A stretch of 64,000 nt of DNA from Mesaphorura yosii. Its lineage: Eukaryota > Arthropoda > Collembola > Poduromorpha > Tullbergiidae. Positions within the stretch are counted from its first letter, which is position 1. The number at the start of each line of letters is the position of its first letter. A model generated the notes under the pieces. The model was not told the DNA's origin and searched no databases. It saw only the letters and a program-made list of their open reading frames with translations. A program made the position numbers and the translations under genes. Below are positions 1-13,227 of this stretch, in pieces. The stretch lies in NCBI GenBank assembly GCA_009869945.1, contig WIXG01000024.1:1-64000 (forward strand), read 5' to 3'.

Positions 1-3000
1 CCGAGTCTAATTATTGTATGGGTGGCAATGTTATTGTACTTTTTAAATGCGAATGCTCGTTCTTGCTCTGTCTCACGCAAGCGACTGATAGTGCTCAACT
101 GTACTGGTCGGCTGGTTAGATGGCACATCAATTCTACTACGGTGTGTGCACCTAGGCTATTTGCATGTGAATGTGTGGCCGTTTTTACATTCCGCTATTA
201 TTTTGCATAATACGTAATTCGTCTGTGCTGAGGCATGTGTATGCTGAGGCCAGTCGTGTGTCAAACCGACAATAAATGACCTTGGATATGATGAAAGTTA
301 ACTGGAATTAAGAATGGGCTGAATTGAGTCATGTTTCAGGCATGTGCAAGGAAATCTTCTGCATATGGAAAATTTTCGGGCCATTAATGGCAAAAATTAA
401 TTTGTAATACAGTACAGTGTTTAGACTGATGCAGTTGCATGGGCATATTTGCACCATCAAAGCTTGTGGCATGAAAACAGACTCATTGGAAAGATGTCAG
501 ATGAAAAATGAGAGAGAAAAGGAAGACATTCAGTTCGGTCAAGTGTAGATGAGTTTGTACTTTGACACTGGCACGTGAGGCATTTATATGTATCTCGTTT
601 TGAAATTGGAGAGACGAATTGTTGCGAACGTTTGCGTATAAGAGACAAATTGGCAAGAGGCTGTTGAAGTGTTTGCAACTCTGTCGTACGACATTCTATA
701 CGACGTACCCAACGTGACAAATCCACGCAGGAATAACGATAACGTAACATAACAACGTTGTGGCTGGGATTGCATTGCTTGTCTTATCTCTAATGACCGA
801 ATGCTCCTCGTGAAAGGCGCACGTTCGTTAATTTATTAGGAATTGCACGCGCTAAACCCAGTATAAATTCAGAATTGCTTGTCCATTGACATGATGAATG
901 AAATGCATACTGCAAGCGTGCAAGCATTAATTATTTGTGCCCGTACTTCGAACGAAAATTGAGACATAAAACGCGAGACAGAATTCCTATGAAAAATCGG
1001 GAAGGAAAATTTTACTTGGTTGAATGACATAATAAAAAACTACGCAGGGGAATATCAAGTTTAGCATGGAGTTCATGAATGAAAATGGAATCGTGTCGTG
1101 TCTTCAGAGTACAAGACATTAATCAGAACCTTGTTGACAAATTGATGATTGACGAGTTAAAGTACCTAATAGCCCATTTAATGACACTTCTGCGAAAGTT
1201 ACGATCGCCTTAGGCCAACAGACAGGTCAAGATTTACAAGCAATCTAAGCGGAGGCTCGTGGTAAATATGTGCGTGTGGAAGGATTTTGCCCTTTCAAGG
1301 AGCCATGGTTAACCTCTCAACCTCTTCTGCGACGCATTTCCCTCCACAAATGTTCGCATGGTTTGAAATACTCCTCTACCAAATAATTACCGAAAGGTCG
1401 TCCAGTCGAGCCGGCGTCAGAAAACGAAGTGAATAAATGTGCGAATGATTCTAATAATTGGCGCCGATCATTATCACTCGTCTTCAGTGACGTGAGCCTG
1501 TCATCATGAACTCGAGGAACTTGAGCTAAAGATGAGCTTGGTTAAATAATCGCTGGATTGTGATATGTTTTGAGATAGCAAGCAATGTGACGTAAAGACA
1601 ATTGGAATAACACATAAGATTATTGGGGTTGGGTCGAAACGAACCTTTGCTTTGCACGAGGCTACATCCTTATGCTAATCTTCTCCATAAAGTGCAGTCA
1701 TGGATCAGTTGAGAATTTGTTAATTGAGAATAATCACCTTAATTTTCAATACATATAATTTGATTTGATTTGAGTTCTATTCAGTAGGAACGTATTCAAA
1801 TCACTATCCGATTAAGACTTAATGGTAATGACAGCATAGGGTGAAAGCGGAAAGCAAATCTCACTTAATTTTCTCGGCAGGAAAATTCTCCGTGGTTTCA
1901 ATGCGCTTCGAGAAGAAGGCTATCCTTCTGCTTCGATAATTATACTCGCTTGTATTCTTCCGTGCATATAATTCTCATCGCCAGTTTCATGTCGACGACA
2001 CAGCATCCCTACCAACAGAGTCCCCGAACACGTTCCTAACGAGATGATGAATGAGTGTGTGCAGTTTGATGATAGAGAAAGCTACTAATTGAGTGGTTTT
2101 ATGAGTAGGAAAAGAGGAAGCGGGCGGCAGCAATGGGGTTGATGAAATGGAAAGAAAGATGGGGAAACAATAGGAAGTGGCATCAAAGAGGGAAACAATG
2201 AACCAAAGTACGGGGAAAGACACGCGAAGTTGCCCATTACAATAACACTTGGACAAATTAGCTTAATGCTATTATTATTCTATATTACATTACATAATAA
2301 CCATCTCCACTTTCATCAGCTCCTCGTCAGCACTTTCTGATAGATTGCCGTCACCAATGACTAAGACTCGTTCACACACAGGCTGTCGTATCACCGAATC
2401 TGAAAGTGGCAATTCACGCGGAAGTGTGAACAGCATTTTCCAAGGAGGGTGCTTGTCATAGAATTAAGCGTAAAAGATGTTTTTGTTGTCCGTGTGGAGA
2501 GCTGCAACGAAGAAAGTGTGAAAATACGCAAGATGGAATTTATTATTCTGTCTTCGAACTTGAAGCGTAAGAATTAAGACGTAACTCAAGCACAGAGGAT
2601 CAACAATGTACCTTGTTTTGTTTCCCTCCAGACAATTCCACAGAGTAAAGAAATGGGGAATGCAATGCATTCATGAAGAGGAATTAAGAGGAAAAGACTT
2701 GCCGCTGCAGGGATGCAACGATTTGGATCTTGAAGCAGAGCTATGCAGTTTGAATGTGCAATCAAGCCGTAAAATAGATGTTTGACTCGCATTGCAATTC
2801 ACTAAAAGTATAGTTGTGTACTTGAAAATTAAAGGCAAGAGATTTGTTTCTTTCGCTCCTGAAAATTACAGCAACAAAGAAACCAGGAAAAAGAACATAA
2901 ATATCTCATGAGAGTTGAATTGGTTTGGAACCAAAACGAGCCAGTACCCTGAAATAGCTAGCATTGCGTGAACGGGAAGGCGCGTGAGAGTATCTATCAC

Positions 3001-6000
3001 TTATCTTACATCTATTAGTCGCCTCGCACTTCCACTCCTTTCTTCCCGTTCCCTTACTCTTCTGCTTTCCTATCAACTAAAGTGGAAAATGAATGAAAAC
3101 GCAAAGTCGGAAGCCGAGAGCTTTACTCTTTGACTCTCTACTGAATTGTCACACCAAAAATGGGCATTAGACATATTGAAGAGAAATGGGAAAGGGGAGC
3201 GAAATAAGAATGCGGAAAGTGTAAGAAAAGTCAACCGGGTGCAACGAATGCGGCACGGAAGAGAAAGTATACAAACAACAGCACCGTGACTGCCGCTCGC
3301 ACTCCGTCTTGGTTGCATGAATTAATATTTTTATTACTACATAATTGTATTACAATAGTCATCTACATTCATTCGCCGTACACGCAGTCAGAATTCAAAG
3401 ATTGCGCTCTGAACACGATTTTGTTCCGTCCCCTGAGCAATTACTTCAAGTTTAGCGTTCCGAAATGATTGATGCGATTTCTCTCTGCATTGTTGCAAAG
3501 TTAGGAGAAAGTGCGAGAGGGTGCACTCGAGTGATATCTCTATACGAGAAAAGCTCTGTAATTATTCATTCAGAGCCCTGTAATTTCAGTTTTTTTCAAG
3601 ATAACTAAAACTCTGAACCCAAAGTCACTTGTTCCATGTACTCTGCTTTCGAGTTCACGCGCACGCGGTAACAAACACGACATATTGAAATTCGGTTTTA
3701 TGAGTTCAGGTAAAATTAAGTCGAGGAAGGTGTGTGTAATGGCCCAATCACCAATTTTCTAATTCTGGCACTTGGCGGACTCTTGGCTCCAATCTCGAGC
3801 CGCAGCCACGGATAATTTAATCTTATGCTTATTTGATGCAGGTTTTATCAAGAAGGAGATTATTCAACTCGACATGAAAAAGTTCGTACTCGTCCTTCGC
3901 AAAAGTCCCTCGTAATGAGTTTTCTTTCCACTTTATTTTCTTTTGTTTCACAATCTGCTCGTATGCGTCCACTAAAATCTGCCTGCAGATTGCTCAGCAT
4001 ATGAGCATGAGAATCTTGTGCGTATCGCACTATCTAATTAAAGAAACATATTATTACACTGTTTGCAACGCAAACTTTCAGAATTTTGTTTCTTTTGTTA
4101 ATACGAAACATAAAAACTCTGAAGAAAGTGTATGCATGGTTTTGTTCAATATCCAAATTGCAAAAGTAAACGCGTGTCGTACTCTATACTTGGAAACAAA
4201 GGAAGTGTGGGTTCATATTATGCGAATGCATGCGTAATCTGCAATTCATAAAAAGCCAATCTCTTTATTTAATCTTAGCACGGGAGACCATCCATGAAAC
4301 TGAACACTTTGTTTGCTCACGACGAAGTAAACTCGCCTTGCTTTCACTTGGCTCTGGAGAAAGGTACACAAAACTCAAGGAAGTGAAGTCCCTTGTGGAT
4401 ACTCTAGCTGAATTCTTTAGCACTTGTTCAGATACCCAAGATTCTCATTTACCCCTTCATAATCTGACAAGTGAGGGATTAAGAGTATGCTTTAGTCACT
4501 AGTACTTCGAATCGGTAAAGTGGCATTTGCTGGAAGTTTTCAATTCGAACCAGCCACTAAGAACTGTGTGAAGTATATCTCAATGCACAGCATGTATTTT
4601 GATTTGAGGAAAAGAATTATCTGGAAAACATCAAGTCAGGCCTAAGTTCTTTAGGTTAGACAATACTGTTTTCGACGATCATTGTCATGTCCGGAGCGGT
4701 CGGCTCCCGACGCAATAAAATCTCATGGCACGCTTTCCCTAAGAACCTTCATTTCATTTTAGGAAATTGATCCCATTCATACCTGGTTTGGGTATTCTCG
4801 AATGAATTCAGCGTGAAACGCTTCATTGAGCCGACGAAACGACATTTCGCCCATCCAAGTTCTGCTAGGCGATATCTGCTGCACTTTGTATGATAAAAGT
4901 GTCAGCATCATTTGGACATCGGAAAACGCGAACCAAATCTTCTTTCATTCTGTTCGATTGATTTCTGGTTACCACAGATGCGCAAAATTAGTTCCTACCG
5001 GCTTGTCCCAAGACCACTACCAACAAGCCCACCGCCTAAAGCCACTGATAACCATTTGCACGGTCTCCAGCAGAAACACGCCAACCAAGTTAAATAATCG
5101 CGATTGTTTAAACTTAGAACATTTTGTTTTAAACAAAGTACATTTATTTCAAACTATTTTTAAGATATCCATCGATTACGTAGTTAAATGTTGCCGTGCT
5201 ATTTTGCTTTCCCATTTCTGTTTGGCAGAGGAACAACTTCGGACGAATTTAACCTAATTTAAAATGGTAGTTAACAATAAAGATGCATTCGACTCATCGA
5301 AATATTAATCACTTAGAATTTAATAATCCCATTAAATTGATTAAGAAATTCAGTGCTACTTTCCTCAATTCTAGATCGATTTTAGTATTATATGGCGTGA
5401 CATGGGTTGATCATCATGGCACCATTCTTAATTGTTAATTGTAGTTGAGGGACTCAGAGGCCCTCGCAGTTCAGTATGTTGCCAAATGTTTGGCTAACAA
5501 TTAATTTACTCCATAGTTTAGCTTTGCTACAAAATGGCATAATCACCCTTCGATTTTCTCTTCACACTTTGATACGCCGAATGCCTCTGAAGCACGTAGC
5601 CAAATACCCCAAAGGGTTGCTTAATTTTGATGAAAATCTTATCGGACCTAGTAAAGTATACATGTCTCAAAGTGGGTTACATTTAACGATACTTCGAAAA
5701 GAATTTCAATCCAAGCAATTATGGCAAAGTGGTGGAAATAGAAAGAAATGTAAATTATTGTAAACTGACACTAATTTGAAACTTTCCTTTCCCGTTCCAA
5801 AGTAAAAGGCTCCGACCCTCAGACCAAATAAAAATCATAATTTTTTAGAGACAGACATGAAATATACTTTCGGAATTACTTTCACTTCCATTGTTCATAT
5901 TTCTTTACTTTTTTTTGTACCTCCCCAATGCAAATAGCAAGTTGTAATTCATAATAATGATAAAATATTTAGATTCTTCCCCGGTACGAAGATGCACAAT

Positions 6001-9000
6001 CTCCCGTGCTCTTATTGCCGTGCTTGTTTCTTTCATGCAATTCTTCGTTCACGATTTTCTCCCCTCTTCAACTCAGACTTGCAGTTGATTGTTTTTACCT
6101 TCCAAACAAAGCGTTACAAGAGTAGCAAATGGAATTACAAATGGTTCCTCTCACCCTTTTCTTGAGAAACAATTCGAGTTAATACGTTCCATTAAGTACA
6201 TTTGTGTTTTGTCTCATATTGCTTTTTACTCGTATGTGCCATTGCTATTCAGGGTATAAAACCTAAGTGTTCGTTGTTTAGTCCTTTATGGCATGGAACA
6301 ATCATATTAACAATGCGAATGACAAAACAAAATTGTCATTCCCGACATTCACCGCAAGACTCGGAAGGTATTTGTGCAGTTGCTGGGTTGCACATTCTTT
6401 GTCTGTGTCGGCATCTTGCCCGTCCACCCCTCACGGACGTTCAAGTAATTATTCTGAGGTTTTATGTTGTTCCTTACAAACACTTAAGATAATGGATAAT
6501 GAAGTATCAAATTTCTGTCGACTCACCACTGAGTCTGTGAATCGGAAATTAATGTGAAAGCAGTCAATGCCTGTTCAGTGAAAAAAACCTGCCCCAAAAC
6601 AATCAGTGCATTATCACCGTCACCTTCTATACGGAGGCTATTTAGTTGAGTATACAAGTTCGGAAGGCAATTCAATCTTTCATCTAATTATTGTAAGCCT
6701 CGTAATTTTATCGCATTGAGCTTATTGGATCGCGTGGTCTGAAGAACACCACGCGATCATACTTAATAATATTTATATGGGTTATATGTAATGGCCCATT
6801 AGAAGATTGAGCCAAGACCTGTCAGGTTGAAGAGAACACATGCAGGAAGTTAAACTACAGCTATGTATTATTGAGAAAGACAACATGAACGATTAGTTGT
6901 TTCCAAGACTTTCCGTGCTGGGCAATTTGTGATGGTTTTCTTGAGTTTTGTCTCTCATACTTGAGGTGGTGTAATCTCTTCCTCCTCGGAGGCTCGAGAT
7001 TTTCTATGCGTGACTTACAAATTATCCTCAAGAGCCTCGAATCCTCGGCTTGGACTTTTATCAGTGTGCCAGCGTTAATTCACTTCAAAATCGGCTATGC
7101 GAGATTTGCAATTTTTATGAAGCGCGTGTTAAAGACTAAAGGAAAGTTCGGATAGCGCGTGTCTAATGTTTGGTTTTATGAGTATATGCATTCCCAACTG
7201 AAGTTCATCGCTTTACTCTCAGGATACCAATATACTCGCGACACAGAGGGCCTTGCAATCTCTTAGCGAATGCGAAATGACAAGTGAGAATTTGATCCTT
7301 GATCTGCAGATACCTTAAGTCTTTAACTACTGAGATGGCGTCTGGTTACGCGACACCCTGGCATGATCTACAAGTTTACCAATTTTTGCCATTTCTCTTC
7401 TTACCTACTATGAATAACGAGCGACAGTTTTAATTGCAAAAGATTTCTTTCAATACCACGAAATGGTATTTAACAGCCTCCGATAGCGCGCAATTCCACT
7501 TCCTGTCAAAATCAATTCGTTCTCCGCTATTATGCCATATCAGAAGGATGTCATGTTCATTTTGAGCCAGCGACATTAGACCTACTTTGAACAATCTCAA
7601 GTATTACACTGCCAAACTTAAAAATAAATCTTAACTAGCTAATGGTTTCTTGAAGAAGTTGCTCATTTTACTGTCAAACGCTTGAACACGTTGTGATGAT
7701 GATGTGTATTGTTGATATTATTGCCGTCAACTCTCTGAGTAAAACTCGTAATTATTTACATTTGTTTGCAGCCGCTGCCTTGGACGAACAAAATGCGAAA
7801 ACAGTCTTTTTCATGCTTGAGGAGTCTTCGAGCCAAATCGTGTTCACGAAGAAAATAGTTGTAAAATATGATTTAAGATCATTTTTTAAAAAGTCGTAAA
7901 ACTCTGTTGTCGTGTTCAAGATTGCAAATACGAAAAGAAAGAAACACGCTCGTAAAACTTCAAATACATGTACGAATGCCATAAAAATAACCGTGATTGT
8001 AATTAGTTGGAATTTCTCTCCAAAAGCGATAAAAAGGTGTAAAAGATTGTGTGGCATTTCATTTGCGGTTTGTCGCAGGTGTTACTCTCTCTTGAGAAGC
8101 TCCCTACAAAGAATGCAAAATGCTCTTAACAATGGCTGGTTACGAAGAATTCGCTTTAACCTTCGGAAAGTCAGCAGTCGAGAGCCGAGTCAGCTCATGT
8201 TACAGTCGCGTCAAAAGCACTTACATTCTGAAGGAATGAGATAAGGCGATACGAAGCCAGAGGCTGACATTTTTTTCCTTGAAATGATGAAGTCATCGGC
8301 TGAGAACTCCTTAACGTATTGGGGAAGCTGCTTTTTTAGAAATGAAATAATGCTGTACACCATAGAAAAAAGTGATGAGGTCAAAACACGGGATAATGCG
8401 CATTCTTCTGCATCGTAGTTTTGAGGTATGCAGACCGTCCAGCACAAAGTTTTCACAATTTCATGTACCCGAGACCCTTTTCTCAAGTTCCAAACAGTGA
8501 AGTTAAGGAGAATTGAAGCAAAAGTTGAAGCGTGGGGTGTTTGACTTCTTTTTGAAAATTAAGTCATATTTACTAAGGGAGAAACTGTACTCTGAGCTTG
8601 TTATGATTTTGAATGCTTCTCTTTAGAGGACTGACACAACACACAACTGTGGGTCATCGGTTACATTCGTCCTCACTCAGTATCTGTTCATCTGGAAGGA
8701 CTTGTTAGTAGTTCGTCAGGCAAGACACTATCACGAGGACAATCATCGTGACACCAAAGGAAGGCTCGCAACAGGAGGTCGGCCCGCTTCGTAGTACTGA
8801 AAACAGAGAGAGAACCGACCGACTGCAAGTAGTGAATGGAGGAAATTGAGAGAACACTGAATAAAGGCCAAGATGAATGAAATGATCATGGAACTTGAGA
8901 GTCCAATTTCAAAAACTTGAGTTATTTCATGTCACAACACTTGCATTGTACACTTGTACGGAAATAGACGAATTGAAGAAGGACAGAGACAGGAGCGAAG

Positions 9001-11978
9001 AGAAATGTTGAGATCACCTTACACACAAAGAACTCACATGTGCTCAAACCAAAACACTCGTCTTGCATTTGCTATTCAATTCGTATGGAAGGACCGGCAC
9101 AAGTATTGAATTGTGCATAATGCATTAGTTAAGGTGCGTGGAGCCTGGCCATATCGTCCTCGTATCGCATTCATTTAATCCTATGCGGTGGTTCAATTTA
9201 ACCATCAACCACTTGTGCCCGTGTCTGTGTCGCGTTAATCAATGATTCTTAAATTTCAAATGAACCATTAATTCAACGCAGGGGACGCTCACCGTGCAGG
9301 GAACTGGAACGATCATTCTTCCAGTTGTACAACTTTTCTTTATCGTCGTCCAGAAAAGAAACGAGCATATGAAACAACAAAAGTACTGGAACGAGTTCAC
9401 GCTGCTTCTCTTCACAAGCTTTTCATTTTTCATCCGAAAAACACAACATTCGAGATAGTCGGAAGAATGTAATCTTTTCTTCCTTTCTCTGAGGATTTTC
9501 CTACCCAATAAAAGTCCATTCTGCGAAGTTTAAAACATCCAGGATGCACATGGGGCATGCGCCGTGTGATGCCCAGTTCTCGATCAGTGTGAAATCTTTA
9601 GAACCAATCTTCTTCCCCTGCCAGTTTCTCCATAAGTTGGCTTTCAACTCTTCGTAGCAGCAGAGGTTCGCTCATTCCAAACGAATATCTCATTCCGTAA
9701 ACCTATTTTCCGAACAATTTTGTTCTATCACCAATAATCGAATGCTGATGCGAGTATGTCGAAAATTGAAATTCTTATGCTTGCCTGAATGCATACAGCA
9801 TAGCTGTTCGAATTTTGTTTCCGTTAACGCTATTTTACAGCAGAAATGCAGACAAGCGAGTTGTTGTATGAGAATGTAACAGTCTATAGGCGGGTTTCTT
9901 GCGTGGCAAACAACGTGTCTTCTGATGGTTTCCATTGAATTGGTTGACCTGTCTCCTCGTAAGAACTTTTAAAGTTGCGCACACCGAAATCCTTTAATTT
10001 TGTCTCTAACCAGGAAGAGTTGGCAAAAGGTTGCAAGAAGGGACGAAGATTTTAAAAAACTGGTTTCAACTGAGGCGAAGAAATCTTGCATGCATCATGG
10101 TCCATTATTCCGAAAAGAGTTTCAGTGAGACCAAATCCATAGCAGTTCGCTAGTTCTCGGTCGATCCCCATTCTGGAAATAAATCCCTTTCATTTCTTCT
10201 AATCTCTTCTCACACATCAAATACAAACTCCGGCAAACGACAAAAACTCGCATGTCCATCATCAGGGTATTAAAACACATGTTCTCGTGCAGTTGTCTGA
10301 GAAATTGAAAACTGTGATTGTGAATGCTCAACTGCGGGTTTAACTTGTTCAGTTGCAATTTCGTACGACTTTGAGTCCATGTAACCTGGCGCAATAATTA
10401 TACGAATTAATAACATGTTTGCTCTGCACCAAATAATACCATTCTGTTCATGGAACCCTGTAATTTGAAGGCAAGCATAATGCTGGCCTGAGTATCTACT
10501 CATCTGGGCATAATTGAGCCAGCATACGCAGGTTTATGTGTTTTTGACACGGATACCTTCTGCTTTTTGTGTGCAAATGGAATCTGGGCCCGGCTCGACC
10601 AGTAGTAACAATGTACAAGCATGATTACGACCGTTATTATTACGTGCTGCACTGTTTCCAATAGTACAACTTATTTTATTGAACTGAGAAAGTAAACACA
10701 GGATTCTGAATGACTAATAGACGCAGTGAGCGGTAAGCTGTGTCGGTGTTTCGTTTGTACGACTCGAACGAAAACCAAAGACGAGATGAGAGCGGGCAGA
10801 AGGTGTCGTGCATAATAATGGAGATGCATGGCCAAATATTATTCTTGAGTGCATAACTTAGGCATGCTGATGCAAGTTTTATCCACAGCTCGATGCTCCA
10901 AACTCTCCTGTTTCATGTTTTGGGTCCGGTACAGCCTCCTTTTAGTGGTTGCTGATTTTGTGACGACTGGATTTCGAGAAATGCAAAAGTTGTCATAAAA
11001 TACACAGCTGCTAACGCACTGCTCTCACGGGTACGTGGTCTTTGGGAGTCTTGTGTCTGCGCTGGGGACTCTTGACACATGAATACGCACGCACCATACT
11101 GCGGTGACTGCCGATTGACAAGCAAGAAATGAGACTTGGAATTAACAAACACGGAGCATGCATGAGAAAAATATATTTAGACCGCAGAGGAACGAAAAAT
11201 GATCCAAAGATGGAAAATTAAAATGGGAATAGCGAGTGAAATAAAGGGGTTGGCGAAAGAACAACAAATACATGGAATTGAAGATGGACCACAAGAGTCT
11301 GTCGAAGATGAGAACGAAGACGATGTGATGATGGACTTGAAATTATAAATGGGCAAATATTTGACGTGACAGAGCTGGAAGGGGAACACACGTTAAGAAG
11401 TCGGGTCGGAGGGTTTGTGAAGCAAAAATAAAAGTACAAAAGTGTAATAATTCACAGATTTGTTATGCATGCAGATTTTTTCTGGCATGTAATAAATTTC
11501 TCTTCAAAACCTAATCTCTTGGCCAGATGGAGCATTTTTCTATTAACTTCTTGCATAAAACCAAACACCGAGTCTGCGATATTTGATTTGCCGGCAGACT
11601 ACACGCACGGTCATGGGGCACACACATCTGCGCCAAGAGTAAATTCATTTTACCAACTTCATTTCCAGCGACAAAGTGACGGCTTGCTGTGCAGGTTAAT
11701 GTAATTATCGTCTGTTGATAATTGAAATGCTTGACGCTGGAAAGTCCAACGGCTCCTTGCGCAGCAAAATGAGGCAGATATCTGAACTGTGATAAGACAA
11801 TCCTTAGAGAAGACTGTAACTCTTTAATCACAAACAAAACATGCGTCCGTGGGCCTGGAGTTGGAAAGCTGCCTTTGTTTTGAGCGAGTTGATAATTTGA
11901 CAGGGCAGTCAATTATTTATTGATTTAATAGTGCAGATTTTGGTATCGATTAGATGGACTGAATTTGACTATTTCATA
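1..11978. other. Gene-free stretch upstream of the mariner element
   Basis: I see no coding region that I can support here. Open frames are short, mostly begin at non-ATG codons and match no family I know. The longest, on the plus strand at 4826-5257, opens with TTG and shows no domain. I looked for cadherin hallmarks (DxNDNxP linkers, LDRE, DxDxGxN) that would reveal upstream exons of a longer CadN and found none by eye. The one structured site I picked out is a perfect hairpin at 6728-6758. Weakly conserved exons or non-coding RNAs could have been missed. Confidence 0.6.
6728..6758. repeat. Perfect 11-bp inverted repeat with 9-nt loop
   Basis: The arms GATCGCGTGGT (6728-6738) and ACCACGCGATC (6748-6758) are exact reverse complements around a 9-nt spacer. 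They are rich in G+C and CpG compared with the AT-rich flanks. No T-run follows, and the stem is too short for a microRNA precursor. It could be a protein-binding palindrome or the core of a degraded repeat. The sequence alone does not decide. Confidence 0.6.
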
Positions 11979-12002
11979 CAGAGGGTGTTCGGACTTATTC
12001 CG
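11979..12002 (+). repeat. 5' terminal inverted repeat of the mariner-like element
   Basis: This 24-bp repeat begins CAGAGGGTGTTCGGACTTAT and ends TCCG. It matches the reverse complement of 13204-13227 at 23 of 24 positions; the seventh base is G here and A in the other copy. The dinucleotide just outside is TA (11977-11978). Confidence 0.93.
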
Positions 12003-12137
12003 TAAAGGAAGGTTTTCCTTTCTATTTGATTCTACGCTGCGGAATTATCGTTGGAGTAGCTGCAATAGTTCAGTGGCAGCCGAACAATACGTAACATAGT
12101 GTTTTTTGTCCCAACTGGACCGAAAATGTGTTGAAAA

Positions 12138-13184
12138 TTGGGGTTGGAAGTTCGCCAATTGCTGGGAGCGTTTTCCAGAGATGGTCTATCACTTAGGGCC
12201 ATCGTAGCTAGGTTAAAATTGGAAGAAATCAACAGCATCGAAAATCGAAGAAATCACAAGTTGACCCGTCACCGAAAAAAGACACGAGTCACACCACCAA
12301 TAAGAAGAGGACTAAGGTCCTCATCAGAAATGTTGACCTTCTCACGGCAAAGGAGAACTCGCTCAGTCAACGACAAATTGCAAAATACTTGAAGATCAGT
12401 CTCGCAACAGTTAACAAGATCATACACGACGATTTGAAGAAAAAGACAAGGCGCAAGGCCGAGGTACATCGCCTGAAACCCGCACACATCGCAAATCGCA
12501 AGACCAACAGCCGAAACCTGTATGAGCAGCAATTGGCGGGAGGAAAGGCCGAATACGTCGTCACACTCGACGAAGCGTGGATCTTCTTGGAAGATTGCCG
12601 CGGCAAACGTCGGATTTATTACTCTAGGACCGGAAACCATGAGCCTGAGTTTGCTTACGAGATGTTGGGAAAGTTTGGTGAGAAGTTCATGGCCTAACCG
12701 GTCGTAGCTTTATTCCACTGATCAGAGTCCCCAACGATGTGAAAATTAACTAGGGCTACTATATTGAGTAAGTGCTAAATCCATTGTTGGAGATGGAAGT
12801 CCCAAAGTTGTACCCTGACAAAGTGTATGCCCATCACGATGCTGCTTCGTCCCACACGTCGGGTAAAACTGCACGCTGCGCCGAGAATTTAAAGAAAAGG
12901 CTTGGAATAACTATTATCGCCAAAAAAACATTCTAGCGAAGAGCTCGGACACAAGTCCCATGGACTTTTATGGCTTTGGGCACCTGAAACAAAGACTTCA
13001 TCTGAGACGAGCATCGACGCTAGATGGCGTCTGGAAACTTTTGCAGGTCTGTAACAATGTCACCCTCGAAGAAGTGCCTAAAGTGTACGATTCGTGGAAA
13101 AGGAGACTGCGTCTGACTTCCCAGAGGAGTGGTGGACATATTGAGCACGCCAAACAAATTCATAAGCGAAAATTAAACTTGTAA
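12138..13184 (+). pseudogene. Broken mariner-like transposase
   Basis: The relic is spread over the three plus-strand frames. The first segment (12138-12310 or so) is the N-terminal helix-turn-helix, including RQLLGAFSRDGLSLRAIVAR. From about 12317 to 12697 a second frame carries another HTH (SQRQIAKYLKISLATVNKII) and the first catalytic Asp in VTLDEAWIF (12569). From 12700 a third frame has the beta-strand and second Asp (GRSFIPLIRVPNDVKIN, then YAHHDAASSH), with stops at 12751, 12769 and 12934. The last segment returns to the first frame with SPMDFYGFGHLKQRL (third Asp) and the basic tail up to the stop ending at 13184. The order and motifs match arthropod mariner-superfamily transposases. 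A few residues also seem to be missing around 12690-12700, where the frame changes. There is no functional product. Confidence 0.88.
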
Positions 13185-13203
13185 TGTAATAAACAAAGCT
13201 ACC

Positions 13204-13227
13204 CGGAATAAGTCCGAACATCCTCTG
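13204..13227 (-). repeat. 3' terminal inverted repeat of the mariner-like element
   Basis: Read on the minus strand, this 24-bp repeat begins CAGAGGATGTTCGGACTTAT and ends TCCG. It differs by one base from the 5' copy. TA follows directly at 13228-13229, completing the target-site duplication. Confidence 0.93.

Larger units (their letters stand above)
11979..13227 (+). mobile_element. Degenerate Tc1/mariner-superfamily transposon (DD41D-like spacing)
   Basis: This is a 1249-bp DNA transposon with complete ends. It has 24-bp terminal inverted repeats differing at one base and is flanked by TA at 11977-11978 and 13228-13229, the target duplication expected of this superfamily. Inside is a plus-strand transposase relic with the acidic triad still visible: D in VTLDEAW (12569-12571), D in HHDAASSH (12838-12840) and D in SPMDF (12963-12965). 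The second and third D are 122 nt apart, or about 41 residues after allowing for one frameshift. That differs from the 34-residue spacing of classical mariner and fits the DD41D group. Three in-frame stops and at least three frame changes mean it cannot act autonomously. The near-identical ends suggest a moderate age or selection on the ends. Confidence 0.9.

Noticed and set aside
4826-5257. 143-codon plus-strand frame
   Set aside because: It starts with TTG and has no recognisable domain. A short run (PIQVLLG) vaguely recalls retroelement protease regions, but nothing around it supports that.
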